A DNA stretch of 64,000 nucleotides, taken from positions 20,694 to 84,693 of the forward strand of contig JAHLLB010000018.1 in the NCBI GenBank assembly GCA_020444425.1. The letters are read 5' to 3'. The notes below the pieces were generated by a model that saw only the letters and a program-made list of their open reading frames with translations, had not been told where the DNA came from and made no database searches. Position numbers and translations under genes: made by a program. This DNA is from a bacterium (GTDB lineage: Bacteria; Electryoneota; Electryoneia; Electryoneales; Electryoneaceae). This document shows, piece by piece, positions 33,654-41,949 of the stretch (position 1 is its first letter; each line of letters starts with the position of its first letter).

Positions 33654-35225
33654 ATGGACGCAGCGCTGAGCAAGCTTCTACTTAAACTTCCGCAACGTGC
33701 TGAAAAGGTAAAACACAAAGCATTAATTGATAGTTTTGTAGATGTTGAACCACTATTAAATGTTCTTGAAAGAGAAAGTGATCAGATTTTGTATGGCAGA
33801 AGAGGTACTGGTAAAACACACGTTTTGAAATATCTGATGACGCACATAACCGACAATAATGACATAACTTTGTATGTTGATTTGCGAACTATAGGCTCTA
33901 CTGGAGGCCTCTATTCTGACACTAATCAACCTCTTTCACAAAGATCTACTCGCCTGTTATTGGATATTATGAGCTACGTTCATGATGAGATACGTAATAT
34001 TCTTTTTAAAGGCGATACTGATCTTGATTATAAAAATATAACTAAATCTCTAGATGATTTTGCATCTTCTATAACAGAAATAGAAGTAGTTGGGACTTTT
34101 AAAAGTGAAATTACTACAAAAGAGCATGATAGTAGCTCTGCTGCAGTAAAGGCTGATTTATCAACATCAAAAGGATTATCAGCTGGATTATCTACTGGTT
34201 CGTCTTCAGCATCTGAAGAAGAAATTAAAGAAACTAGAGAGGGCACTTATGATTATCATCTACATTTAGGAAGACTTTATAAATCCCTGCAACATATAAT
34301 AAATACAATACCTAACAATAAATTATGGATTCTACTGGACGAATGGAGCTCAATACCGGTGGATTTACAACCTTATGTAGCTGATCTTTTAAGGAGAGCA
34401 GTATTGCCTGTAGAAGGTATATTCGTAAAAATAGCTGCAATAGAAAAAAGGACAAAATTTGCAATAAAAACTAGCCCTAGTAGCTATGTGGGGTTTGAAT
34501 TAGGATCTGATATATCTGCTGATTTGAGTATGGATGATTTTATGGTGTTTGATAATGATGAACAGAAAGCACGAAAGTTTTTTATAAAACTAATCCATAA
34601 ACATGTTTTATCAATAGCAACTTCAGATGGTGAACGTTTTGATTACGATGAAGAGGCGTTAATTAAAAATATATTTACTCAAGAGAATGTATTTATGGAG
34701 TTTGTTAGAGCTAGCGAGGGAATCCCTAGAGATTCATTCAATATACTGTCTGAAGCCGTCATAAAAAATTATGGTAAGATAGTAAATATGCAATCATTAC
34801 GTAAGGCAAGTAAAACATGGTATGAAAGAGATAAGGAACCCGCTGTAGGAGCAAATGAGACAGCATTAAATTTGTTACACTGGATTGTTGCTGAAGTAAT
34901 TGCACATAGGCAAGCTAGAGCATTTTTATTGCCAAGTAAAGCCACCCATCCGCTAATTGATGAATTATTTGATGCTAGGGTGCTTCATTTACTTAAGAAA
35001 AACATTTCATCACATGATCAACCTGGATCAAGATATGATGTGTATAAAATCGATTATGGTTGTTATATTGACTTAATGTCAACACGACGTGCTCCACTTG
35101 GCTTTTTGTATAAGGAAGATAAAAACCGCGTGTCGGTTCCTGTTGATGACTACAGAGCCATCAGGAGAGCTATTCTAGAGATGGATAAATTTTTCGAATC
35201 AGAGCGACAACAGAGGTTGTGTTGA
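33654..35225 (+). CDS. AAA/STAND-like ATPase, AT-rich orphan gene
   Basis: 523 aa. Walker A GRRGTGKT is at 48-55 and Walker B LWILLDEWS at 224-232. Between them lies a Ser/Thr/Glu-rich low-complexity stretch (157-195). The N-terminus (VEPLLNVLERESDQILYG) and the Walker B sequence resemble ORC/CDC6-type AAA ATPases. The last 120 residues, with a closing DYRAIRRAILEMDKFFESE, may form a winged helix. Codon use is strongly AT-rich (roughly one-third GC against about 60% outside), a sign of recent transfer. ATG 33654 has AAAGGA 7 bp upstream. No partner gene is attached. Possible roles are antiviral defence or control of a lost element; function is not known. Confidence 0.7.
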   Translation: MDAALSKLLLKLPQRAEKVKHKALIDSFVDVEPLLNVLERESDQILYGRRGTGKTHVLKYLMTHITDNNDITLYVDLRTIGSTGGLYSDTNQPLSQRSTRLLLDIMSYVHDEIRNILFKGDTDLDYKNITKSLDDFASSITEIEVVGTFKSEITTKEHDSSSAAVKADLSTSKGLSAGLSTGSSSASEEEIKETREGTYDYHLHLGRLYKSLQHIINTIPNNKLWILLDEWSSIPVDLQPYVADLLRRAVLPVEGIFVKIAAIEKRTKFAIKTSPSSYVGFELGSDISADLSMDDFMVFDNDEQKARKFFIKLIHKHVLSIATSDGERFDYDEEALIKNIFTQENVFMEFVRASEGIPRDSFNILSEAVIKNYGKIVNMQSLRKASKTWYERDKEPAVGANETALNLLHWIVAEVIAHRQARAFLLPSKATHPLIDELFDARVLHLLKKNISSHDQPGSRYDVYKIDYGCYIDLMSTRRAPLGFLYKEDKNRVSVPVDDYRAIRRAILEMDKFFESERQQRLC

Positions 35226-35254
35226 CTGATTAAAACAGGTCTGCGTTCGGTTGG

Positions 35255-35272
35255 CCTGGGGCTTGCCCCAGG
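35255..35272 (+). repeat. Hairpin CCTGGGGC-TT-GCCCCAGG
   Basis: Perfect 8-bp arms with a CTTG-type turn, 30 bp after the ATPase stop, followed by TTTCAT. It has the same turn as the hairpin at 45468-45485. It may stop the ATPase transcript or belong to a dispersed hairpin class. Confidence 0.5.
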
Positions 35273-35322
35273 TTTCATGTAGTCCAGCAATCACCAAGGC
35301 ACCCGGCTGCACCAACCCAACA

Positions 35323-35410
35323 CTACTGACACTCCCGACAGTTCTTCATAAACAACAACTTATCTCTCTCTTTCAAAGAAAAAGTACCCAACTGTCGGCA
35401 GTGTCAGTAG
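35323..35410. repeat. 21-bp inverted repeats enclosing a 46-bp centre
   Basis: CTACTGACACTCCCGACAGTT (35323-35343, one base beyond 20) is matched by its reverse complement at 35390-35410 with one mismatch. The centre is AT-rich and has no gene. The layout resembles a miniature inverted-repeat element; a long mRNA hairpin is the alternative. Confidence 0.6.
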
Positions 35411-35426
35411 TTTCAGGCGTGTATGG

Positions 35427-35660
35427 TCAGCGTTCGGGAATTGCGTAGACGCCGTACTCGGGACGCGCAATCAAGCCTCCTTTCAGCATCTTCTTCAGCA
35501 GCTCTTGCCCGTAATTCTTGTTGCATCCCACCGCCGCAATAGGCTCCCCCGCCCGCATCGGTTTGCCTTCGACTTCGAGCACGTCGATGACACGTCTGCG
35601 CAGGCCTTCGAGCCTATCGCGTTCGTCGTCCTCGACGGGTGGACCGGGTACAAACTGCAT
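35427..35660 (-). pseudogene. Remnant or small protein with a C-terminal helix-turn-helix-like domain
   Basis: 77 codons from ATG 35658-35660 (AGGGG upstream). The sequence from ERDRLEGLRRRVIDVLE to GLIARPEYGVYAIPER looks like the end of a larger winged-helix protein: helix, GKPMRAGEPIAAVG, then KKMLKGGLI and a beta wing. The frame stays open to 35792, but the extra part overlaps a hairpin repeat (35665-35687), so the real 5' end is probably lost. It lies 16 bp from the inverted repeat above. Whether it is expressed is unclear; I cannot name the parent family. Confidence 0.4.
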
Positions 35661-35664
35661 GTGC

Positions 35665-35912
35665 CCCTGATGGCTTCGCCAGCAGGGATGATCCGTCCGT
35701 GAAGTACCGCGCGGACCAACTGACACCGGATTCGCATGGTGACCAAATGAGAATTGGTGGATCATCCGCGGCAGCGAAGCTTCCACGGGCATCGGAGATC
35801 AAAGTGTCGCACCCCTACAGGGTGCTGAAAGAAATGAGGAGGATGGGTTTGGGAGCGACCGTTCCGTGTGGCTGAAGCCACACGCTAACCACCCATCACC
35901 GCTACGCGGTGA
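35665..35912. repeat. Cluster of four different short hairpin repeats
   Basis: CCCTG-A-TGGC-TTC-GCCA-G-CAGGG (35665-35687); GCACCC-CTACA-GGGTGC (about 35807-35823); CGTGTGGCT-GA-AGCCACACG (35865-35884); CACCGC-TAC-GCGGTG (about 35896-35910). All are short, GC-rich and perfectly or nearly perfectly paired, with small turns. I see no gene in 35661-36435 apart from these, the heptamer array and the rplM leader. Confidence 0.55.
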
Positions 35913-35944
35913 AACCTCCACCGTCGGCGCGACGCAAGCACGAG

Positions 35945-36203
35945 TTACCGGCTACAGCCACTCGATCACCTGCAATCGATCATATTTTACCGGCAACCGG
36001 CAACCAGCAACCAGCAACCAGCAACCAGCAACCGGCAACCGGCAACCGGCAACCGGCAACCAGCAACCAGCAACCAGCAACCGGCAACCGGCAACCAGCA
36101 ACCGGCAACCAGCAACCGGCAACCGACTACCGACTACCGACTACCGACTACCGGCTGTTTCACTGACAACTGACAACTGACCACTGTTTACTGACCTCTG
36201 TCT
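35945..36203 (-). repeat. 259-bp array with exact 7-bp period and drifting unit
   Basis: Thirty-seven consecutive heptamers stay in one phase. The first seven are degenerate (TTACCGG, CTACAGC, CACTCGA, TCACCTG, CAATCGA, TCATATT, TTACCGG). The next 18 are CAACCGG or CAACCAG. Then CAACCGA, four CTACCGR, CTGTTTC, and ACTGACA, ACTGACA, ACTGACC, ACTGTTT, ACTGACC, TCTGTCT. The last group reads TGTCAGT/TTGTCAG on the other strand. Seven is not a multiple of three, so coding is unlikely. Confidence 0.9.
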
Positions 36204-36435
36204 CTCCATGCCTCCGAGGCACACTCGGATGTAGCGTTACCCCCACTCGCTGCTTATCTTGCCTCGCCCCGGGAAATCCCTCCCGGAGGCCCGCAGTGTA
36301 TTGCGTTCAAGCAGTTTGAGCTGTATCATCTCGGCTGCTCTATAGCTAGAATACCGGGTGCGTGTCCGTAACCGGCAGCCTGCGGTTTCGGCGGATGCGT
36401 CCCTTTTTTCTCTGTGTAAACGTAGGGTGGGAAGC

Positions 36436-36864
36436 GTGAAAACCCATCACTTGAACAAGGATACGGTCGAGCGGAACTGGTACGTGATCGACGCTGAGGG
36501 CGAAGTCCTCGGACGTCTGGCCACGCGCATCGCGACCGTGCTTCGTGGTAAGCACAAGCCAACCTTCAGCCCGCATGTGGACGGTGGCGACTTTGTCGTC
36601 GTGACCAACGCGGACAAGCTGGAGTTCACCGGCCGCAAGCTCGAAAAGAAGGTCTACTGGCACCACACCGGTCATACCGGCGGTTTCCGTACGAAGCTGC
36701 TGCACGAGATGCTCGCGAAGCATCCGGACCGTGTGCTGCGTAAGGCTGTCTGGGGCATGTTGCCGAAGGGCCCGCTGGGTCGCCGTCAGATCAAGAAGCT
36801 CAAGGTGTATGCTTCTGAGGCGCACCCGCACGATGCACAGAAACCACAACCGTTCCCGCTCTGA
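36436..36864 (+). CDS. rplM: Large ribosomal subunit protein L13
   Basis: 142 aa, the standard length. It begins [20 protein letters not shown] and carries [37 protein letters not shown] and the [12 protein letters not shown] end typical of L13. The start is GTG 36436 with GGGTGGGA upstream; a longer reading to 36358 is leader RNA. It is followed within 10 bp by rpsI, the usual pair. A run of six T at 36403-36408 lies in the leader, and L13 is an autoregulator in other bacteria, but no specific leader structure is claimed. Confidence 0.97.
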   Translation: MKTHHLNKDTVERNWYVIDAEGEVLGRLATRIATVLRGKHKPTFSPHVDGGDFVVVTNADKLEFTGRKLEKKVYWHHTGHTGGFRTKLLHEMLAKHPDRVLRKAVWGMLPKGPLGRRQIKKLKVYASEAHPHDAQKPQPFPL

Positions 36865-36872
36865 GGTAAATG

Positions 36873-37274
36873 ATGGCAAAGATTCCAGCGAATTCCGTGT
36901 ACGCTACCGGACGCCGCAAGACCTCGGTTGCCAAGGTGTGGCTCGCCCCGGGTACGGGGAACGTGGTCGTCAACGGCAAGGACCTGCTCGGGCATTTCAA
37001 GCGCGAGATCCTGCAGCAGATCATCGAGCAGCCGCTCGCAACCGTCGAAGGCGTCGGCAAGTACGACATCTACGCCGTGTGTCACGGCGGTGGGCTTTCC
37101 GGCCAGGCCGGCGCGATGCGTTTGGGCATCAGCCGCTGCCTCGTCAAGACCAACGAAGATTACCGGACCATCATGCGCCGTGCCGGGTTCTCAACCCGCG
37201 ACCCGCGTGAAAAGGAACGGAAGAAGTATGGTCAGCCGGGCGCGCGCAAGAAGTACCAGTTCTCCAAGCGTTAA
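36873..37274 (+). CDS. rpsI: Small ribosomal subunit protein S9
   Basis: 133 aa. It shows SVYATGRRKTSVAKVWLAPG at the start, YDIYAVCHGGGLSGQAGAMR in the middle and the basic end KKYGQPGARKKYQFSKR that reaches the P-site tRNA. Of two adjacent ATGs (36870 and 36873) I favour the second because GAGG at 36863-36866 lies 6 bp before it. It is co-transcribed with rplM and ends in a strong terminator, so rpsB starts a new unit. Confidence 0.97.
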   Translation: MAKIPANSVYATGRRKTSVAKVWLAPGTGNVVVNGKDLLGHFKREILQQIIEQPLATVEGVGKYDIYAVCHGGGLSGQAGAMRLGISRCLVKTNEDYRTIMRRAGFSTRDPREKERKKYGQPGARKKYQFSKR

Positions 37275-37332
37275 CGAGAGCTGGAGTGTCCGCCGGAATT
37301 CAGCTTCCGGCAATCTGGCAAGCTACTTTCTG

Positions 37333-37361
37333 GATCGAAGGGAAACTCCCTTCGATCTTTT
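37333..37361 (+). terminator. Terminator after rpsI
   Basis: GATCGAAGGGA-AAC-TCCCTTCGATC is a perfect 11-bp stem followed by TTTT. The remaining 37362-37508 is the rpsB leader and holds a further small hairpin GGCGAC-CCTTTT-GTCGCC. Confidence 0.93.
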
Positions 37362-37508
37362 GTTACCCGCTGGCGGGATGGTCCTGCTGGCAGCACGATG
37401 AGTCGTGGCGACCCTTTTGTCGCCGCAAACCGCTCAACAAACCGGCCAAGGGTGCGGACGAGCCGTCCCTGCTTCGAGTCGGTGAGGGCACCAGGAAAGG
37501 ATAGTACG

Positions 37509-38297
37509 ATGGCACGCGTTAACGTTCAGCAGTTGATCCTCGCCGGATCCCATTTCGGCCACTTGACACGCCGGTGGAATCCGAAGATGAAGCCGTACAT
37601 CTTCATGGAGAAGAACGGCATCTACATCATCGACCTGAACAAAACCCTCAAGTTGATGGAAACTGCGGACGCCGTCGCGTCGCGTATCGCCGCGCGTGGT
37701 GATGGCATTCTCTACGTCGGGACGAAGAAGCAGGCGCGTGACATCATCAAGGCAGAAGCCACCCGTGCCAACATGCCATACGTCAGCGAACGCTGGCTCG
37801 GCGGCATGTTGACCAACTTCGCCACCATCCGGAAATCGATCAAGAAGCTGGAAGCGCTGGAAAAGAAGGTCGTTGACGGTACCTATGACAGCGTCACCAA
37901 GAAGGAGCGCCTGTCGATGGATGCCGAGCGCAACAAGCTCGAGCTGAACCTCGGCGGTATCCGCAACATGAAGCGGCTGCCCGGCGCGCTGTTCATCGTC
38001 GACACCGTGCAGGAGGACATTGCTGTCCGCGAAGCGAAAAAGCTCGGCTTGCCGATCTTCGCCATCGTGGACACAAACTCTGATCCGGACCCGATCGATT
38101 ATCCGATTCCCGCCAATGATGACGCGTACAAGTCCATCGGTCTGATTACCAAGACCTTCACGGACGCCGTCATCGAAGGCCTTGCGGTTTACGAAGCCCA
38201 CAAGCAGGAAAAGAAGGACGAGGAACCGCAGGACGACAAGCAGCGGAAGCAGGGCCCCCGGCGCCGTCGTGGCGCTGCCGCCAAGCGCAGCAAGTAA
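37509..38297 (+). CDS. rpsB: Small ribosomal subunit protein S2
   Basis: 262 aa. The N-terminus ARVNVQQLILAGSHFGHL and the motifs RWNPKMKPYIF, GTKKQARDII, ERWLGGMLTN, IVDTVQEDIAVREAKKLG and the VDTNSDPDPIDYPIPAND loop are classic S2. The C-terminus adds a basic lysine/arginine-rich tail. ATG 37509 has AAAGGA 8 bp upstream. It is followed by a terminator yet also by tsf, as in most bacteria, so read-through or a second promoter must feed tsf. Confidence 0.97.
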   Translation: MARVNVQQLILAGSHFGHLTRRWNPKMKPYIFMEKNGIYIIDLNKTLKLMETADAVASRIAARGDGILYVGTKKQARDIIKAEATRANMPYVSERWLGGMLTNFATIRKSIKKLEALEKKVVDGTYDSVTKKERLSMDAERNKLELNLGGIRNMKRLPGALFIVDTVQEDIAVREAKKLGLPIFAIVDTNSDPDPIDYPIPANDDAYKSIGLITKTFTDAVIEGLAVYEAHKQEKKDEEPQDDKQRKQGPRRRRGAAAKRSK

Positions 38298-38304
38298 GCT
38301 CACT

Positions 38305-38332
38305 GGGCGGGTATCGTTTCCCGCCCTTTTTT
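38305..38332 (+). terminator. Terminator or attenuator between rpsB and tsf
   Basis: GGGCGGG pairs with CCCGCCC around 8 bases and is followed directly by six T. It would lower tsf expression relative to rpsB. Confidence 0.9.
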
Positions 38333-38453
38333 CTGAAACTTGCGACTGCTTCGGGAGATCGAACTCCCGGAGGGCGGGTTGAGGCGCGATGCGCTGCCAC
38401 CCCATGTGCATTCACGAGTAACGTTCGAACTAGAATTCGAGAAAGGTCGACCC

Positions 38454-39332
38454 ATGTCGATTGCCGCGAAAGATGTGATGAAGCTGCGCCAGCAGACCGG
38501 CGCGGGAATGATGGATTGCAAGAAGGCGCTGAACGAGACCAACGGCGACTTCGAAGCCGCGGTGAAGTACCTCCGTGAAAAAGGTATCGCCAGCGCAGCG
38601 AAGCGTGCCGGCCGTTCGGCCAACGAAGGCCGCATCGTCGTGCGGGTCAATGATGACCACACCGCCGGCGCCATCGTCGAAGTCAACAGTGAAACCGACT
38701 TCGTCGCACGCAACGAAGAGTTTGTCAAGACCGCCGAAGCGTTCGGGGATGTCGCGATGACCTTTGCCGGCAAGGCCGGTGACGACAACCTGATTCCGGT
38801 GGATGCGTTCGATACCACGGACTTGCAGGCATTGTCCGGCAGGCTCGGCGAAAAAATGCAGATCGCACGCGCCGGGTATATCGAGTGTGACGGGTTCGTG
38901 GACAACTACACGCACCCCGGCGACCAGCTTGGCGTGATCATCGCCCTGTCCGGGGCTGCCGCGACGAGCGACGTCGCGAAGAACCTCGCGCACGAACTGA
39001 CCTTGCAGATCGCCGCAGCCGGCCCGCAGTTCGTCTCCCAAGACCAGGTCCCGGAGAGCGTGATTGAGGCCGAGAAGGATATCTACAAGACCCAGATGCG
39101 CAACGAAGGCAAGCCGGAAGAGATGCTCGACAAGATCGCGACCGGTAAGCTGAACAAGTTCTTCGAAGAGATCTGCCTGCTGAACCAGATCTTCGTCAAG
39201 GATTCCAAGATGAAGGTCAAGGATGTCGTCGCGCAGGCCGTGAAGGATGCCGGTGGCGAAATCAAGGTGGATGCCTTCCTGCGCTTCAAGGTTGGCGATA
39301 CCACGTCGGATGAAGAAGGCGGCGAAGAGTGA
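38454..39332 (+). CDS. tsf: Elongation factor Ts
   Basis: 292 aa guanine-nucleotide exchange factor for EF-Tu. It has the UBA-like N-terminus [21 protein letters not shown], the TDFVARN core motif ([14 protein letters not shown]), and the late [15 protein letters not shown] segment. AAAGG precedes ATG 38454; the frame upstream is leader. The stop overlaps the pyrH GTG start by 4 bp, coupling their translation. Confidence 0.97.
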   Translation: MSIAAKDVMKLRQQTGAGMMDCKKALNETNGDFEAAVKYLREKGIASAAKRAGRSANEGRIVVRVNDDHTAGAIVEVNSETDFVARNEEFVKTAEAFGDVAMTFAGKAGDDNLIPVDAFDTTDLQALSGRLGEKMQIARAGYIECDGFVDNYTHPGDQLGVIIALSGAAATSDVAKNLAHELTLQIAAAGPQFVSQDQVPESVIEAEKDIYKTQMRNEGKPEEMLDKIATGKLNKFFEEICLLNQIFVKDSKMKVKDVVAQAVKDAGGEIKVDAFLRFKVGDTTSDEEGGEE

Positions 39333-40045
39333 GCAACCTTCCGTACAAACGAGTCTTGCTGAAACTCTCCGGTGAAATGCTCGCCGGCGAGAAGAAGTAC
39401 GGCCTCGACGAAGAGATGATGCACAAGATCTCGCTCGATCTGAAAGAGATCAGCGATCTTGGCGTTCAGCTCGCCATCGTGGTTGGCGCGGGCAACATCT
39501 TCCGCGGCCTCTCCACCGTCGGCAAGGGCATGGAACGTGTCCCGGCCGATCACATGGGCATGATGGCTACCGTGATTAACGCCATCGCGCTGCAGGATTT
39601 CGCCGAACGAGTCGGGTTGCAGACCCGCGTCCAGTCGGCGATCGGCGTGGACGAAGTTGCGGAACCGTACATCCGACGCCGCGCGATCCGGCATCTCGAA
39701 AAGGGCCGACTGGTCATTTTCGCCGCTGGAACCGGCAACCCGTACTTCACAACCGATACCGCCGCCGCGCTGCGTGCGTCCGAGATCGGTGCTGATGTGT
39801 TGCTGAAGGGCACTCGGGTGGACGGCGTGTACGACAAGGATCCGGAAAAATTCCCGGATGCGAAGAAGTACGACAAGCTGACCTTCACCGAAGTGATCAA
39901 GAAACAGCTGCGGGTGATGGATCTGACCGCGTTCACCTTTTGCCAGGACAACAACGTCCCGGTGCGTGTCTTTGACATGACGGAACGAGGACGCCTGATC
40001 CGTTTGCTGCGAGGTGAGGACATCGGGACGCTCGTCTCCGACTGA
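39329..40045 (+). CDS. pyrH: UMP kinase
   Basis: Phosphorylates UMP to UDP in pyrimidine synthesis; 238 aa, amino-acid-kinase fold. It begins [15 protein letters not shown] and includes [42 protein letters not shown], and [18 protein letters not shown]. The start is GTG 39329, sharing bases with the tsf stop. A terminator follows before frr. Confidence 0.97.
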   Translation: MSNLPYKRVLLKLSGEMLAGEKKYGLDEEMMHKISLDLKEISDLGVQLAIVVGAGNIFRGLSTVGKGMERVPADHMGMMATVINAIALQDFAERVGLQTRVQSAIGVDEVAEPYIRRRAIRHLEKGRLVIFAAGTGNPYFTTDTAAALRASEIGADVLLKGTRVDGVYDKDPEKFPDAKKYDKLTFTEVIKKQLRVMDLTAFTFCQDNNVPVRVFDMTERGRLIRLLRGEDIGTLVSD

Positions 40046-40069
40046 TCCACGGCTCGTTTTTACACATTC

Positions 40070-40110
40070 AAGGTCCAATTTCATCGTTTCCGGTGGAGTT
40101 GGACCTTTCT
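40070..40110 (+). terminator. Hairpin after pyrH
   Basis: AAGGTCCAA pairs with TTGGACCTT over 9 bp around a 20-base loop and is followed by TCTCG. T tail is short, so partial read-through into frr is likely. Confidence 0.6.
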
Positions 40111-40201
40111 CGCTTAAGGCTTGACCCTGCGTCTTCTGATGCTGAAATTGTGCGATCTTTAAGACGTGCCGGTTTCTGAACCACCAGGAGTGGAGTTTCC
40201 G

Positions 40202-40762
40202 ATGGATATTGACGAGATCTTGCTTGACGCTGAAGACCGGATGGACAAATCTGTCCGCTTCTTGCAGGACACCTATTCCCGCATTCGAACCGGGAAGGCC
40301 TCCGTGGGTCTGCTGGATGGAATCACGGCAAACGCGTACGGAACCGAAGTCCCGTTGCAGCAGATCTCCAACCTGCTCACTCCGGACATGAGAACCATCG
40401 CCATCCAGCCGTACGACAAGAACCTGATCCCGGCGATCGAAAAAGCGATTCGCATCTCCGACCTCGACCTGAACCCGATCAACGACGGGACCGTGGTCCG
40501 GATCAACATTCCGGCGTTGACCGAGGAACGGCGCAAGGACATTGTCAAGCTGGTGCACAAGCACGCCGAAGAAGCACGGCAAGCGGTGCGACAGGTGCGA
40601 CGCGATGCCAACGACGCCACGAAGAAGCTGGAGAAGGCGCACGACATCTCCGAAGACAACATGCACGACACGCTGAATGACATCCAGAAACTGACCGATG
40701 ATCACATCAGCCGCATCGACGAGGTGATGAAGGACAAGGAAGAGGAAATCCTCGAGATCTGA
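40202..40762 (+). CDS. frr: Ribosome recycling factor
   Basis: 186 aa, standard length. Together with EF-G it splits post-termination ribosomes. Motifs: FLQDTYSRIRTGKASVGLL, AYGTEVPLQQISNL, IQPYDKNLIPAIEKAI, RINIPALTEERRKDIVKL, and RDANDATKKLEK. ATG 40202 with GGAG upstream is chosen; the longer frame to 40166 is leader. It is the last gene of the translation block. Confidence 0.97.
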   Translation: MDIDEILLDAEDRMDKSVRFLQDTYSRIRTGKASVGLLDGITANAYGTEVPLQQISNLLTPDMRTIAIQPYDKNLIPAIEKAIRISDLDLNPINDGTVVRINIPALTEERRKDIVKLVHKHAEEARQAVRQVRRDANDATKKLEKAHDISEDNMHDTLNDIQKLTDDHISRIDEVMKDKEEEILEI

Positions 40763-40790
40763 AAAACTGGACCATTTCCACAGATCCCCC

Positions 40791-40820
40791 CACCCTCCAA
40801 TCAACGGAGGGTGTTTCTGT
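40791..40820 (+). terminator. Terminator after frr
   Basis: CACCCTCC pairs with GGAGGGTG around a 7-base loop, followed by the T-rich TTTCTGTTTG. Confidence 0.85.
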
Positions 40821-40993
40821 TTGATTCTTCCATTGAAAATTTGCGAAACCAGCCTGAAGGAAAGGTGTTACGGGGCTCTCCCCCACCTCCGGTTTGAGCC
40901 GAGAGCGTTCGTTGCGTCTCGCAAAACAGCACCCTACCTTTCGGCTTGAAAAACGACAGCACTACATCCACAACCCCGCTAAGGGAGGCAAGC

Positions 40994-41500
40994 ATGGCCA
41001 CGGCGATTATCTACGGATCGTCCACCGGGAACACCGAAAAAGTCGCTGAGATGATCAAGGACGAACTCGGTGATCTGATTGATGACATCAAGGAGATCAG
41101 TGAAGTCAGCGCTGACGACATGAACTCCTACGACAAGCTGATCCTCGGAATCCCGACCTGGAACGATGGCGAGCTCCAGGAAGACTGGGAAACCTTCTTC
41201 GAAGATGAGATGGATGACGTCAACTTCAGCGGCAAGACCGTCGCAATCTTCGGTCTTGGCGATCAGGAAGGCTATCCGGAATTCTTCCTCGATGCCATGC
41301 GCGCCGTGTACGACAAGGTCACCGGTGACGGCGGCAAGGTCGTTGGCTCCTGGCCGACCGATGGTTATGAGTTCGATACCTCCAAGGCCGTTGTCGACGG
41401 CAACTTCGTCGGCCTCGCGATTGACGAAGACAACCAGGACGACATGACCGAAGAACGTGTCGAGGACTGGTGCGACGACATCAAGGAGTCCTTCGAATAA
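40994..41500 (+). CDS. Flavodoxin
   Basis: 168 aa electron carrier with FMN. Phosphate loop GSSTGNTEKVAE near residue 8; the isoalloxazine loops are IPTWNDGELQEDWETF and GLGDQEGYPEFF. The C-terminus VEDWCDDIKESFE is typical of long-chain flavodoxins of the FldA kind. GGGAGG lies 5 bp before ATG 40994. It can replace ferredoxin when iron is scarce, which would suit the iron-handling genes earlier in the window, but they are 35 kb away. Confidence 0.94.
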   Translation: MATAIIYGSSTGNTEKVAEMIKDELGDLIDDIKEISEVSADDMNSYDKLILGIPTWNDGELQEDWETFFEDEMDDVNFSGKTVAIFGLGDQEGYPEFFLDAMRAVYDKVTGDGGKVVGSWPTDGYEFDTSKAVVDGNFVGLAIDEDNQDDMTEERVEDWCDDIKESFE

Positions 41501-41555
41501 GAACTCCACGTGTCCACGGTCTCCACATCCGGAGATCGAACATGATGCAAATTCC

Positions 41556-41586
41556 AACGCCGCTTCCATTCGGAGGCGGCGTTTTT
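41556..41586 (+). terminator. Terminator after flavodoxin
   Basis: AACGCCGCTTCC pairs with GGAGGCGGCGTT with one T-G pair, loop ATTC, and a run of T at the end. Confidence 0.92.
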
Positions 41587-41593
41587 GTGTTCA

Positions 41594-41642
41594 GGCGGTG
41601 GCCGGTGGGTGGTGGGCGGTGGTCTGTGGGCGGTGGGCGGTG
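41594..41642 (+). repeat. Heptamer array, unit GGCGGTG
   Basis: Seven units: GGCGGTG, GCCGGTG, GGTGGTG, GGCGGTG, GTCTGTG, GGCGGTG, GGCGGTG. It starts just after the flavodoxin terminator. Confidence 0.75.
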
Positions 41643-41653
41643 GCAAATAACAA

Positions 41654-41677
41654 TACCACGGACTTCAGTCCGTGGTA
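41654..41677. repeat. CCACGGAC-type hairpin, second copy
   Basis: TACCACGGACT and AGTCCGTGGTA are perfectly complementary with a two-base turn (core CTTCAG). Same element as 1356-1387. Confidence 0.65.
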
Positions 41678-41695
41678 ATCTGTAGCAATCGGTGT

Positions 41696-41908
41696 GTCAT
41701 CCTGAACGAAGTGAAGGATCTCCATATTATCCGCATTCAAAAGCAACGTCATTCTGAACGAAGTGAAGAAGATCGGACTTATCTGCCCGTGAGATTAGCT
41801 GGATCTTCTTCATTCCACTTCGTTCCATTCAGAATGACGCATCAGATTATCACTTACGGGTTATCCTGCCAGATTCTTCACTTCTCTTCGTTCCATTAAG
41901 AATGACAC
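41696..41908. repeat. Four GTCATTCTGAACGAAG elements as nested inverted pairs
   Basis: Forward copies: GTCATCCTGAACGAAGTGAA... at 41696-41721 and GTCATTCTGAACGAAGTGAA... at 41748-41774. Inverted copies: 41802-41838 and 41871-41908, both ending in AGAATGAC. Copy 2 pairs with copy 3 and copy 1 with copy 4, so the 213 bp can fold into one long nested stem. With the heptamer arrays these explain the 512-bp gap 41501-42012; no gene is seen. Confidence 0.75.
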
Positions 41909-41949
41909 CCTGGAAACACCTACAGGCAATCGCCAACCGGCCCAACCGG

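Noticed and set aside
33654..35225. Prophage or integrative element
   Set aside because: Only one AT-rich gene; no integrase, structural genes, tRNA target or attachment-site repeat was seen.
35866..36180. Open frames through the heptamer array (TGNRQPA repeats)
   Set aside because: Seven-bp repeats keep all frames open; no start signal and no domain.
35945..36203. CRISPR array
   Set aside because: The unit is only 7 bp with no spacers, and no cas gene is in the window.
39083..40804. 573-codon minus-strand frame across tsf, pyrH and frr
   Set aside because: All three plus-strand genes are certain; the antisense translation has no homology I recognise.
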